A stretch of DNA of 64,000 nt from Thermomucor indicae-seudaticae (taxonomy: Eukaryota; Mucoromycota; Mucoromycetes; Mucorales; Lichtheimiaceae). Location: assembly GCA_000787465.1 (NCBI GenBank), contig JSYX01000013.1, positions 61,169-125,168 on the forward strand, given 5' to 3'. Each line of letters starts with the position of its first letter. The stretch's first letter is position 1. Below are positions 46,234 to 56,620 of the stretch, one piece after another. The notes under the pieces were generated by a model, which saw nothing but the letters and a program-made list of their open reading frames with translations, did not search any database and was not told where the DNA came from. The position numbers and the translations under genes were made by a program.

Positions 46234-48761
46234 ATGAGATTGTGCACCAGCTGTGCTTTGCGTGCCTATATCGGACGATCGTCCGCGATAGCCAGGCGAT
46301 TCTCAACCGTCTCGAGGGATGCGTTGACTGCTCGGATCCTGAGCGATCGACCCGATCTGCAAACACTTATCCGATCGCGCACGCTTTCACAAATCGCTGA
46401 AGAAGGTATAGCGCAACACTCTCGCATTCGCTCGCAGGGCTAGTTTGAAACCATTTACAGTTTCTCGGCAGCACATATTGCAGTTCCCGAACAAAATCGC
46501 CATGCGACGCAAAGCCAGCGCCGTCGGCATAGACGGCCCAACCTTCTTTGTCCTTGCGAAGGCATTCATGGATGCTGTCAGCGCCGGAAACATCCCCGAC
46601 TGTACGCCCGAAACCCTCGCCCTCGGATTCGATGAAGAAAACGGAACTGGCAAGTTCTTTGGACACGGAGGCATGCAGAGAGATGCTGACACTCCAGACA
46701 AATCACAGGCTCCATCGATCGTATCCTGCTATCCTCGTTTTTTCGCTTTGCAGAGACCGAGCTGCGCGCTCAAAAGTCGGAAACCCTACGCCGACTCAGA
46801 GCAGCCAGCGATCTTTCGTCGCCTGAGGGCTGGTTTCCGAGAGCCTCACGAAAGGAGCGATGGGTCCACCTCTACGTCGGGCCACCCGGAAGCGACCGCA
46901 TGAAAGACGCCATGCGCCACTTGCAGGAAGCTGAGTCCGGAATATACATGACACCAAGCCGAGTCGACGCGAGAAAGATGTACCAACTCCTGAATCAAAA
47001 CGGATATCCATGCGACTTGCTGACCGGGCTGGAAGAGGTCCAAGTCCCGAACGCCAGATTAACAAGCGCCACAATGAACGTACCTCGGCTTTTTGGGCGC
47101 CCCGTTGTCGAAGTCGCAGTCATCGACGCGGTGGATGGCATAGCCGATCGACGACGTGGGTGGGTCTGGACGCGTGCCTTGCTTGGGCTGCGGGCTCGGC
47201 ACATTTATCTGTGCGGGGAACCTTCAGTGATGCCTGTGATCAAGGACCTCTGTGACCAGTTTGGATGTGGGTTAACCGTACAAGAGTGCCACCTGCCGAA
47301 GCCTCCGGTTGTGCTGAACCAAGCGCTGAAGCACGACTGGAGCCTGATCCAAAAGGGAGACTGTGTGGTAGCGCATTCAAGAAAAGATATCTTTGCCATT
47401 AAAAACACGATCGAAGACGAGACAGGACTGCAATGTGCAGTGAGTTATCGGATGCTGCCCGAAGGTAAAGCACACTCATACGAGGTCTGACGCCATCGGT
47501 TCGCTTATCCGTCTAGAATCCCGAGTCTTGCAGGAACAATCATTTAATGATCCCGAGAGCCCTCAGGATGTGTATGTGACTTCGGATACGATAGGCATAA
47601 GCTCTGATCTGTAAGAACAAGATGATAGTGGTCTGATGGGACAGTCTCTTATCGTCTCTTTTCATGCTTAGGAATATACGGCGCGTTGTCTTCAATGGTG
47701 TTCGAAGATACGATGGCGAGCAGTTTCATTATATACCGCCGACAAGGCTGAAGAGAATAGCACATTGGGCAGGTCATGTGGGAAAAGTGACAACGTAAGA
47801 CAAGAAAGAACGGGAATGATCTAGCTGGCATCATCTTACAACGTCTATCAGGATGAAGCCGGAGGATTTAGTCTATGTCAAACACTGTATGAAAGCACCT
47901 TGGGAGCCTATCAAGGTAATGACATGCAACCCCTTTTGCGTGATCTTGGAAATAACTGTCATTTTAGCTTGCACCGCTTTTGCCGACGCGAAGAATTCTA
48001 GAGGCATTTGCCCAAAACTTGCCTGGATCGTCCTTTTCCACGATCTTGGTAAGCGGAAGAAATACCGGCTCCTCGTGAATTGGGATGGTAATAACAAAAC
48101 GATAGAGTCGTTTTGAAGACGTGGCGACAGTTCAGAGGCCATATATTCTAGCAAATATGGAAGACCAAAAAGTCAGTAAAGTTGTATGATGAGAGCGGAT
48201 GGCAGCAGAAGCGAGCTCATAAAAAAAGAGGTTTACAGCTTATTGCGGACTGGATCGAGCATCTTGATATGGCATTTGAGGATCGGTATCGATTTGTGAT
48301 GGCACCGGTGGATCCATGGCATATCCCGTCACTCGAGTTACTGCAACACATGGGGAAAGTGCTTTGTACGGGTCAGGAACTCTGTCTTGAAGAATTCATT
48401 AATTTACCGACGTGGCCTCTGGATAATCCGGAGCAGTTGAAGAAGCTGGAGAGTGATCACAGATTAATCTGTCTGTACATGTGGTTCCGGTAAGGTTAAA
48501 GCAAAAGGTTTGAGGTCATTTCCCAGCTAGCTAACAGACAATAGCCGATTTTATCCTGATACATTTACTACTAATCAAAGCACAGCTGCTCAGATACGAG
48601 AGCAATGTGAGGACCTGATCAACCGGGCATTGCAGCAGCGCAGACTGTATTTCGATAAGGTCATGAAGCGACAGCATAGGACACGGCTCCGTAGAACTCA
48701 AGAACAACTGCATCATCTTTTATTCCGCTACACGAGAAATAGACTTTCGCACCACCTGTAA
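46234..48761 (+). CDS. Suv3-like protein with degenerate helicase motifs (pseudohelicase)
   Basis: ATG 46234 opens an Arg-rich mitochondrial-type presequence (MRLCTSCALRAYIGRSSAIA RRFS). The core follows Suv3 block by block: TELRAQKSETLRRLRAASDL, WVHLYVGPPGSDRMKDAMRH, SGIYMTPSRVDARKMYQLLN, PCDLLTGLEEV, VEVAVIDAVDGIADRRRGWV, WTRALLGLRARHIYLCGEPS, KGDCVVAHSRKDIFAIKNTI, SFNDPESPQDVYVTSDTIGI, RRVVFNGVRRYDG, TRLKRIAHWAGHVGK, LAPLLPTRRILEAFAQNLPG. In active Suv3 these are GPTNSGKT, DEIQ, ATDAIGMGLN and QIAGRAGR. Here the Walker A lysine, the motif II glutamate and the motif VI arginines are gone. A frameshift in the A run at 48167-48171 separates NMEDQK from LYDESGWQQK. Stop TAA 48759-48761. The intron 46650-46753 is GC-AG. 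Suv3 normally works with the mitochondrial RNA degradosome. Confidence 0.75.
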
Positions 48762-49563
48762 TATAATCAATCTTTGGATTGTACTGTTTATTTGTCTTCA
48801 CAGATATGCACTCATTGACGAAGCTATCGGCATAGTGTAGATCACCTTCTGTTCGAGTGAAGGCTCGAGAATCCTGACTTCCAGTGGCGACACAACATGT
48901 TTGCTTTGGGATCTCGACACAAGCCAGAAAATCTTGGAATTTACGGATCATACAGGGGACGTGATGTGGTAAAAGAATAAATCATGCCGGTGAATGCGCA
49001 GGCGATAGCTGATTCTCCCTATCTTGTGATCTTTTCAGCATCTCTGTGTCTCCGAATCCGAATGTATTCTGTTCAGGTGCTTGCGACACGACAGCCAAAG
49101 TCTAGGACATTCGAACAGGCAAATGCGTTCAGTCTTTCACAGGTCATGAATCGGACATCAACGAGCGAAGGCTCGAGAGAAAAGAGCGCTGCTGCACAAT
49201 GCAGCAGAATTTAAGTCCAGACAAAAGTTACGTTCTTCTGCATCTCTGCATTCATGAGTGTCTTTACCCGTAGAGCTGCTCCTTAATGCGTGGAATGAAA
49301 CAGTCGACAGGAGGTGATTACCGATCAGCATCAGAGATTGTGGTTTGCTCACACCTGCTAATTCGGAAGTTTTTGGAAAGCGAAAGAGTTGACCACTGGA
49401 TCTGAAAACCATGACAGGTTCGCTTGTGCTACGCTTCTGAAGTCTTTCCCGCCGCGGGTGAGCTAAAGGTGTATTCTGATATAGAGCGGACCATGAGGAG
49501 GACGAAGATTACGACTGTTCAAAGCGCGGGCTTGTACGCTTGCGGCGCAAGAGCGAGGACTCC
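48762..49563. other. Intergenic region with one repeated 18-mer
   Basis: A minus-strand frame (48661-48951) overlaps the last exon of the Suv3-like gene. It reads [20 protein letters not shown], then ITGGAKVYFSCSGIKDDAVV, and may be a short cysteine-containing gene or chance. It contains the 18-mer TGCTTTGGGATCTCGACA (48902-48919), also found at 42682-42699. In-frame coding-like sequence upstream of 49564 (DYDCSKRGLVRLRRKSED) suggests that the PAS kinase has an additional 5' exon here. Confidence 0.35.
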
Positions 49564-52255
49564 ATGACCATGCATCCACTCGAGAACGACGCGATAAGAA
49601 GATTCTCTAGCGAATCCCTGTACAGCTACAGTTTCACGTCTTCTCTCTCGTCCACACGCTCGATCCGAAGCAACCGGCGCCACATGATACGCCATGGACT
49701 CGAATTTGCAAAACGCGTGCGATGGAAGCTAGACGACCGCCGATTCTCGCAGCCCGATCTCGGGGAGGCCATCGAATGGCAACAACCGGGCTATTGGAGT
49801 GCCCAGAACACTCCCCGCAGCAGTATCGACGAGGATCCCGTCCTAGCTGTCAGGCGACAGACCCTGCCACGTGCGCTGCCGCCGATTTACGAGGAAATTT
49901 CCGCGGAGGATTATTGTAAGCGATCGTCGTTGCATGTCCCCACTCGGTTCTTGCCCCAGAACCAGGCCATTTTTACCACGGATCAGCACAGTACCATCTT
50001 ACTCTTTAATGATATCGCGAGCCTGTGCTTCGGAATGGACAAGTCGTACGTCGGGAAATCCATCCTGGGCGCGCTACAGGAGCCCCATCGCCAAAAAGTA
50101 GTCGGCCTTTTGAAGCAGCGTGAAAGCAGCAGCAAAGAAGAAAAACGTCGCAATCGAGATTATTCGGTTTTGGTCTGCGGCAGTGTGGTATGTATTCAGA
50201 CTGCGATATGCGACAAGGTTACTGATACATAGCGGCTGCCAAAAAGATGCCCATTGTCAAGGTGAATGGCGAAAAGTCTGCTGCTTCCTTGTGGCTAAAG
50301 GAAAAACAAGGCGATAACGGACAAGTGATTTATTTGTGGATATTCGAAGAAATCTACGAGAGTGCATTATCAGCGCACGTAGATCAGAAGGTACAGCCTG
50401 TGAATTGTAGCTATTATATCAGCGATTGACCGGGTTCTCCACCAGGGCATAATAACGAGGGTCATGGGAAAAGTGCAAGAGCTGTACGGGTACAAAGATA
50501 GCGAAATTGTCGGCCAACCTATCAGCTCACTTATTCCAGCAGTGTGGAATGACGAGGCATCTGCAGCAGATTTAGGTGCGGTGGAACAATTCAGATTTTT
50601 TGGCAGTCGAACCAAATCGGGCGTCTTTTTTCCTGTCATGGTTACAACACACAAAGAGGAGGAGACCGACAATATCGTATTGAAAATCACTTCGCTGCCC
50701 ACGGTGGCCGGAATCATTACGGTTCACAAGGACGGTACTGTTCAGAGCCTGAGCCCAGTGCCAGCAAAGTATCTTTTTGGTTATCCACGTGTTGAGAAAA
50801 TAATAGAAAAGACGAATATCGCGTCTTTGATACCGCAATTTCCAGCCGTCATCGAAGGTCTTAAACGCGAAGGCATATCGCTAGAGAACGGCTCTCTTAT
50901 TAGCAACCATACCTGCCGACGTGCGCTAAGCAATGAGCTACCACCGCAGATTTACGCCGTCCACCGGGACGGCAGTCGATTCCATGTGCAGATACGACTG
51001 AGATCAATCGAGAGCACCGAAGAGGACTTGATTAGTATTTGGGTGACTTTTGACCGCATCCATGCCGTGGCGACTGAACCGCCTGTCCCGACGCCCAAGA
51101 AGTCTCCAGAAAATGTTCCTGTGAGACGGATATGGACCCCGACAGCGGGACCGGAGACGAAGGCGGAACAGGATCGACCGCCTCCCTTGCCGACAGATAA
51201 GAAGCATCCTCTAGACGATTATGTTTTTGAGGATACGCTAGGTGAAGGCGCTTACGGTGTAGCGAGATTGGCCTATCGAAAAGACGATGAGACCAAGGTT
51301 CAAGACGATCATGTGATCCAAGGGCAGCCAGCGACTGATCCTTTTCTTTCTTTAGAAAAAGGTTGTGATAAAGTGTATCAACAAGTCACGAATCATTGTG
51401 GATTCATGGATGAGGTAGGTAATGGAGGCGGCATTAAAAGCTGTATACGGGGCTATTTAATCAACGGTGTGTAGGGATCGACGGTATGGTGACTTGGTGC
51501 CGGCCGAGATACACATTCTTCGGACTCTGCAGCAACATCCTCATGTGAACTGCTGCAGTCTTTGTAAGTTGAACAAAAGATACCTATCAATAAAGATGGA
51601 TGGGACTTATGTATAGCGTAATAATAACAGTGACGCACATGGAGGATGAAGATTATTACTACCTGGTTATGAAACTGCATGGCAACGGGATGGACCTGTT
51701 TGATTATATCGAAGTGAATGAAAACATGACAGAACAGCAAGTCAAGGCTATTTTTCGTCAGGTTTCTGAAGCGGTGCGGCATCTGCATCACCTGCGGATT
51801 GTTCATCGAGACATCAAGGACGAGAATATCATTCTGGACGAGTCAGGCACGGTGCTTTTGATTGACTTTGGCAGCGCGGCATATTTTCGTCCTGGCAAAA
51901 AGTTTGAGACGTTCAGTGGCACGCTTGACTACTGGGCGCCTGAACTTTTGCAAGGTATTAGCTACGAAGGCCCACCGCAAGATATATGGAGCTTGGGGAT
52001 TCTGCTCCATACGCTGATATTCCGGGAAACCCCGTTTTATCAGCTGGATGATATTTTGGAAGGAGACTTGCGGATTCGGGAATTGCCATATCCTGGTAAG
52101 GTGATTGCATTTGCATAAAAAACCGGACGCTTTATGTAACAGGTTTTGTTTTTTCTTCAGGACCAAGTAAATTGCTGCACAGAATGCTTAATAGAGATGT
52201 CACTAAACGACCTACTATTGATGAAGTGCTGATGGACCCGTGGCTCGCATCGTGA
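49564..52255 (+). CDS. PAS-domain serine/threonine kinase (PASK/Psk1-2 type)
   Basis: The first clear Met is at 49564, but the frame is open and coding-like upstream, so an earlier exon is likely. The N-terminal half is Ser/Arg-rich with EFAKRVRWKLDDRRFSQPDL. A PAS-like region reads NQAIFTTDQHSTILLFNDIA, FGMDKSYVGKSILGALQEPH. A second follows: GIITRVMGKVQELYGYKDSE, IVGQPISSLIPAVW, FRFFGSRTKSGVFFPVMVTT. The kinase domain has LGEGAYGVARLAY, KKVVIKCINKSRIIVDSW, YLVMKLHGNGMDLFDYIEVN, HRDIKDENIILDE, VLLIDFGSAAYF and FSGTLDYWAPELLQG. It ends DEVLMDPWLAS with TGA at 52253-52255. The sequence KLHG.GMDLFDYIE is typical of PAS kinases, which coordinate glucose partitioning and translation. About seven introns. 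Confidence 0.9.
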
Positions 52256-52870
52256 TCAGTTCGCCCTTTTTCTTTATTCATGGAAAGCTTAATTAACAGC
52301 AATAATAACATGAAAGGGAATAAATAGGTCACTCAAAGGGCGTGCCGCTTTTTCTTTCCCAGATCCTTGTTTCACTGCGTCTTCCAATGTCTCGTCTTCA
52401 AACGAATATCCGTTTGAGAAAAAAAATGTCATGGAAAAATTGTCTCCGAGCAAATATCAAAAATTGTTCTTATTTGGAGGGAAAAAGTACGCCAAAAAGG
52501 GGGCTCGGCCTCGGACACCCCGCCTACCATGGAGTGACGTAAGCAAGGCCGTAGACCCCGCTAAGAGGTGGGGGTGCTTTTTGCATCGCCAAAAAGAATT
52601 ACACATATTTCCGAGCATGAATAATCTATGTCAACCACGCTACACTTGCCCAAGTACTTTGGATTTTACGAGCATGTTCATTCCGTTCCCTTCCGTGATC
52701 TCAAGAACGAAGCCTTCGGCGGACGTCTATCCTGACAACCTGTATGTCTCTCTCTATCCTCCCTTATCAATGGACCTAGTTTTATTATGATTGTTTACTT
52801 CTTTACTAAGTTTGGAGGGCCACATGCTGTCCGCACGTATGTCTGGAACTCTGCGGCATGCCTCGGCCGC
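52256..52870. other. Intergenic region between convergent genes
   Basis: Contains an AATAATAACATGAAAGGGAATAAAT region (about 52300-52325) that could serve as the PAS kinase polyadenylation signal. A plus-strand frame (52431-52790) has no recognisable product and is probably chance. Confidence 0.35.
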
Positions 52871-53976
52871 TTACGGTTCAAACTTTTGTACAGCTTCTCC
52901 ATGTTTTCTCCAATAATAAACAGATATGCAGTTATTAAATGATAGCTTTGACTGATTCCAGCGCTTTACCTTCAACTGTGCTAGCCTTTCCATCATCAAG
53001 GGCACAAGAAACAAATCATTCTGGCTGTTTCGGGGGGGGGGAATCAAATTGCGCAAGCTCAATGAAACGGTATTGACCATCGAACGCCAAGTCATTTTGT
53101 ACGTTTTGGCGTGGTAGCCTTTGATGAAATTATGCAGTTGCTCTAAAGTCACGTTTATCTAGAGCGCTTACCTGGTTCGTCTGCTCCGGCAGTTATAAGC
53201 TTGTCCAAAGCAATCTGCATTTCCTTCCCCAGCTTGGCTATGTCCGCCTCTTGCTTGTTCATTTGGTGTGGCCATTTTTTGACTTCCATCAAAAACAATT
53301 CGTAGTTATTCTTGGCCACGGAGTCGAGGAATAGAACATAGTCGGGGTACATGGATGTACGTTGTTTGTTATGGGCAGCGGCAGAAACATAGTAGTACGT
53401 CAACCTAGAGAAGCGTATAAGTGGATCAGGGCGTGATCCATTGACAAGTAAATTTGCGAACCATTCACCACGGCGAAAATTGGGCCGGCCAGAGAGCGCG
53501 CAGGAAGGCGGATTTCTGAGCGATTTGGTGAAATCCGCCTTATAGCCTCCACAAGTTACGGACTTGTAGCAGTATAGACTCACGTCGTACCGACTTTTTG
53601 GCAAAATCCACCCTTTTCCGCTGTGGTGATTCATCTTCGGCACCACTATCGGATTTTATGCGGGCAGTGAGAAAGACCTTCACTGCTTTGATAATAAGGC
53701 TTGCTTCACCTGCACAGGCAGATCAGTGGTCAAACCTTCCAATATCTTAACGCAGCGCATATAATCGGCATCATCATTTTTCGTGCTCGCAGTGTTCCTC
53801 AGATCAAGCAGCAGGTCGTCAATAGCGCCTTGACTTTCTGTTCGTGCTCTTTGAACTCGTCTGCACGCGAGCAGGGCATCGTCACAAATGCACGGCAGGC
53901 GCTGCGCAAGAGAAATATCATTGATCACAGCCGCTTTTTGAGCCGGAGACATTTTTGTAAGGACGCAGCGATCCAT
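52871..53976 (-). CDS. Member of a Mucoralean uncharacterised family, possibly disrupted
   Basis: Coding blocks in order: MDRCVLTKMSPAQKAAVIND (ATG 53976), ISLAQRLPCICDDALLACRR, DYMRCVKILEGLTTDLPVQ; then VKVFLTARIKSDSG, QRKRVDFAKKSVR; then GYKADFTKSLRNPPSCALSG and NNYELFLMEVKKWPHQMNKQ, LGKEMQIALDKLITAGADEP. The last block is EQLHNFIKGYHAKTYKMTWR and LFLVPLMMERLAQLKVKRWN, with a stop at 52871. The EVKKW...KLGKEMQ.ALD.L...G...P and TYKM motifs match a family I recall as repeated many times in Mucorales genomes; no function is known. The join DEP|EQL needs an intron of only 29 bases (53143-53171). A one-base frame change near 53693-53705 separates the first two blocks. It may be a decayed copy. 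Confidence 0.5.
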
Positions 53977-54975
53977 TGCTGATAAAAGATATATGAATGA
54001 AAGTGACCTAGCTGAAGTTTAGAAGCTACAGTATACATGAAACGGTGGACAGAAAGGTTCTACTTACAGGATCCAACTATCAGAGAGACTCTTTTTGCTT
54101 TGAGCCAGTTTTATCGATTTTCCGGGATAATCTCGGAGACGTTCTGTCATATCTTCACCAGTGGCTCCACCAACGATCCACTATGAAATATTTACCAGGA
54201 AAAAGTTTCATTTTTTATGGGTGTTGCACGCGATATATCTATATTTGATAAATCGATCGACCTCTTCAATGACAGATTCGCTTTTTCCGGGCTTGTGTCC
54301 ACTTGATACAACGATATTCTTGATATAACGATCGCATTTTCTCGTCACGTACCCTATCGCTTATCGAGCGGGTACTGTATTAAAAGAATTATCTGGAAAA
54401 TGACCAGCCACAATGGGCGGCAAACTGCGTGGTATGGTGTCGTTTCCCCAAGTCTGGTCCGACCAACCAGAGCCAAGCCCTTCCAGCTCTTGTTTTCTCG
54501 AACGCTTACAAAGCTCAGTGTCGAAGGCGAGTGCGTATAGCAAGTAAGGGTTCCGGAAATTGATCGTTGAAAAAAACAAATCCATTGTTACTATTGCATA
54601 CAGGACTCGGCACCTTGCGTAAGAGAGTGCGCAAGGATGCACGTGGCTTGAACAGCCACAGGAAGAAGCCCACATATTGCAAGCAGGAACTCTTGTTTTC
54701 GCCTTTGAGTTGCCGTTGCCACGCAATCTGCCTGAATCCGCGAGTATTGATAACGTTTACGTGGCTCAACACTGTACCACTTGCCAGCACACGAGGACCG
54801 GTCGTTACCGTACGACCCGTTCGTCATGTTGACCTTGCTTCGAAACCGAAATGAGCGGCCGACAAAGTACGGGACAGGCGTCCACACACCACTGCAGCGG
54901 TCGCTCGTCCCTGTTTTGGCTATTGCCCTCCTGTTTGTCGTCAAGTGTCATCAATAAATAGCGGGTTTTTTATTA
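53977..54975. other. Gene-poor region with overlapping minus-strand frames and a possible element end
   Basis: Minus-strand frames at 54361-54726, 54515-54790 and 54591-54944 contain protein-like blocks, for example VPYFVGRSFRFRSKVNMTNG, GKWYSVEPRKRYQYSR and TINFRNPYLLYALAFDTELC. They sit in different frames, with no resolved splice between them. This could be a decayed gene. At 54273-54377 a segment starting CAGATTCGCTTTTTCCGG and ending with the complement of CAGTACCCGCTCGATAAGCG resembles the ends of pogo-type elements. A TA follows only the right end. Confidence 0.3.
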
Positions 54976-55843
54976 TTAATTCGTGCTCCTCGATTCAATG
55001 TATTTTGCATTTGCCACAAACGTCCAATAGTCTACGCCGCTCCGTAAATATGCCATTAATTCTTGCACAAAACGTCGCGCTATTCTAGTTTTCTCGGCCG
55101 CTGACGCTTCTTTTAAGCCAACCGTTAACCACTCCGCAAGCTCGTTTATCAAACCTGGATCATCCATCTCCACTGGTTTTTCTCTCCTGTTGCGTTTTCG
55201 CGATGTGCTCCGCTCATATGGAACGAGCAGAATCTCCATCACGTGTCGCAGCAGCATGACATCGGTGCTGCCAGATATAGCTTGCAGCTCATGCTCGATG
55301 AATTTAGCAGCCTACAGAAAAACAAACAGTTTTTGCTTTGTCAGTCAGTTAAGGGACGGGCGGAACACTGTACACATGAAACTTTCTGCAAAATGTGCTC
55401 GCCTTGGAAGATTTATCTGGAGTCAGAAACTGAAGGCTAGGGTATCTGGCCGGCGGATAAACTATCTGGCTGTAAGCGGTTCTGTAGACTTGTGTACGTT
55501 GAGGCCGAAATCGAGCCCAGAGGGTTTGTCGCGGACGACCGCTAGGCGGGTCATGGAACTCGTGACCATGCAGGGTATATTCTTGAAACGACTCGTTCTC
55601 TTCGTCCACGTCATAAATCAGCGAATCAATTCCTTGTTTGCAAAGCGGGCATATAGGTGTAATGTTGATCCATTGCTTTATGCATTGGAAGCAAAATGCA
55701 TGAAAGCATGGTTGCAGGAAGGTCTGATTAACGTATGGTTGAATGCAAATGGCGCAAGCGGGTCGTCCGATCGACTGCTTTGGTTCGTCTAAAGACGGCA
55801 TATCTGAACGCTTGCGTTTGACGAGCAAACTGCTTGATGCCAT
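54976..55843 (-). CDS. RING-type E3 ligase, Topors-like
   Basis: Two exons. ATG 55843 gives MASSSLLVKRKRSDMPSLDE, then the RING domain: CAICIQPYVNQTFLQPCFHA, FCFQCIKQWINITPICPLCK QGIDSLIYDV. The spacing C-x2-C-x11-C-x-H-x2-C-x2-C-x12-C-x2-C and the CPLCK...DSL tail match the N-terminal RING of Topors. Downstream, YRTAYSQIVYPPARYPSLQF joins AAKFIEHELQAISGSTDVML in exon 2 (LLRHVMEILLVPYERS, LAEWLTVGLKEASAAEKTRI ARRFVQELMAYLRSGVDYW). The stop TAA is at 54976-54978. Topors homologues ubiquitinate or sumoylate nuclear proteins. The intron donor is ambiguous: AAG|GCGAGC (GC-AG) and a downstream CAT|GTGTAC both keep the frame. It is divergent from SAP30 with 125 bases between starts. Confidence 0.82.
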
Positions 55844-55968
55844 GAGCGGAAAAAGGAAAACGGCGGGAATTTTTTTTTTGCGTGGTACACACATCCCAAA
55901 TTCTTCCTATTTTTGAAACCCCCTCAGTTGTTTTCAGCTCTTGTTTCTTCTTTCGAGTCACTGCCACG

Positions 55969-56376
55969 ATGAGAGTCAAGCGAACGGGCGCCATGATAAA
56001 CGGCAGCCCTGCTTCTTCACAGTCCATGAAGCACGGTACATCAGCGGACCGGGATCGTGAGCGCGACAGGAAACGGCGAATGGCTGACAGTAATGTCGGC
56101 AAAGAGTTCCAGACTGTACGTAGCAATACTCTGTTCTCTGATCAGCAATGGAGAGGGAAAAGGCCCTGACGTCCGAGTTAGATCAACTTCAACTCGCTGG
56201 ACATGTCCGTATTACGCAAGTATTGCCGGGTGCACAAGATCAAAGTGAATTCCAAATCAAACAAGGAAGAGCTGGTTGCAGCTGTTTCTCGCCATTTTGC
56301 AAATCAGACGGTCAAGGAAGTCGATGCCGTCACTTGCTTTCTTTACACTGCTCGATACAGAGGTAAATTGGGATAG
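55969..56376 (+). CDS. Sap30-like subunit of the Sin3-histone deacetylase complex
   Basis: Two exons. The first (ATG 55969) encodes a basic N-terminus with DRDRERDRKRRMADSNVGKE FQT. An intron from GTACGT to GAGTTAG leads to INFNSLDMSVLRKYCRVHKI, then KVNSKSNKEELVAAVSRHFA, NQTVKEVDAVTCFLYTARYR GKLG and TAG at 56374-56376. LRKYCRVHKI...NKEEL..AV.RHF....V.E...V..FLY is the Sin3-binding domain of SAP30. SAP30 stabilises Sin3-Rpd3/HDAC complexes in the nucleus. The protein, about 115 residues, is short, as in several fungi that lack the N-terminal zinc finger. Confidence 0.85.
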
Positions 56377-56620
56377 TAATAACGCCTGCCGGCATGACGT
56401 ACGTTAACCTTGTGACGGGAAACAAAAGATAGTGTCCTTCGTCTGCCCTTAAACATCTGATTGATCGCAGTTGCATGGCTTTAAAACTTTTCTTGTTTGA
56501 GCTTCGTCCCGCCAACCCCATGTTTCTCTTCTCTTCTTCCCTCTTTTTCTTTCGACACGCACACACGCACACACGCACACGTACACATAGCTACGTTAAT
56601 AAAAAGGAAAATACCCGGCA

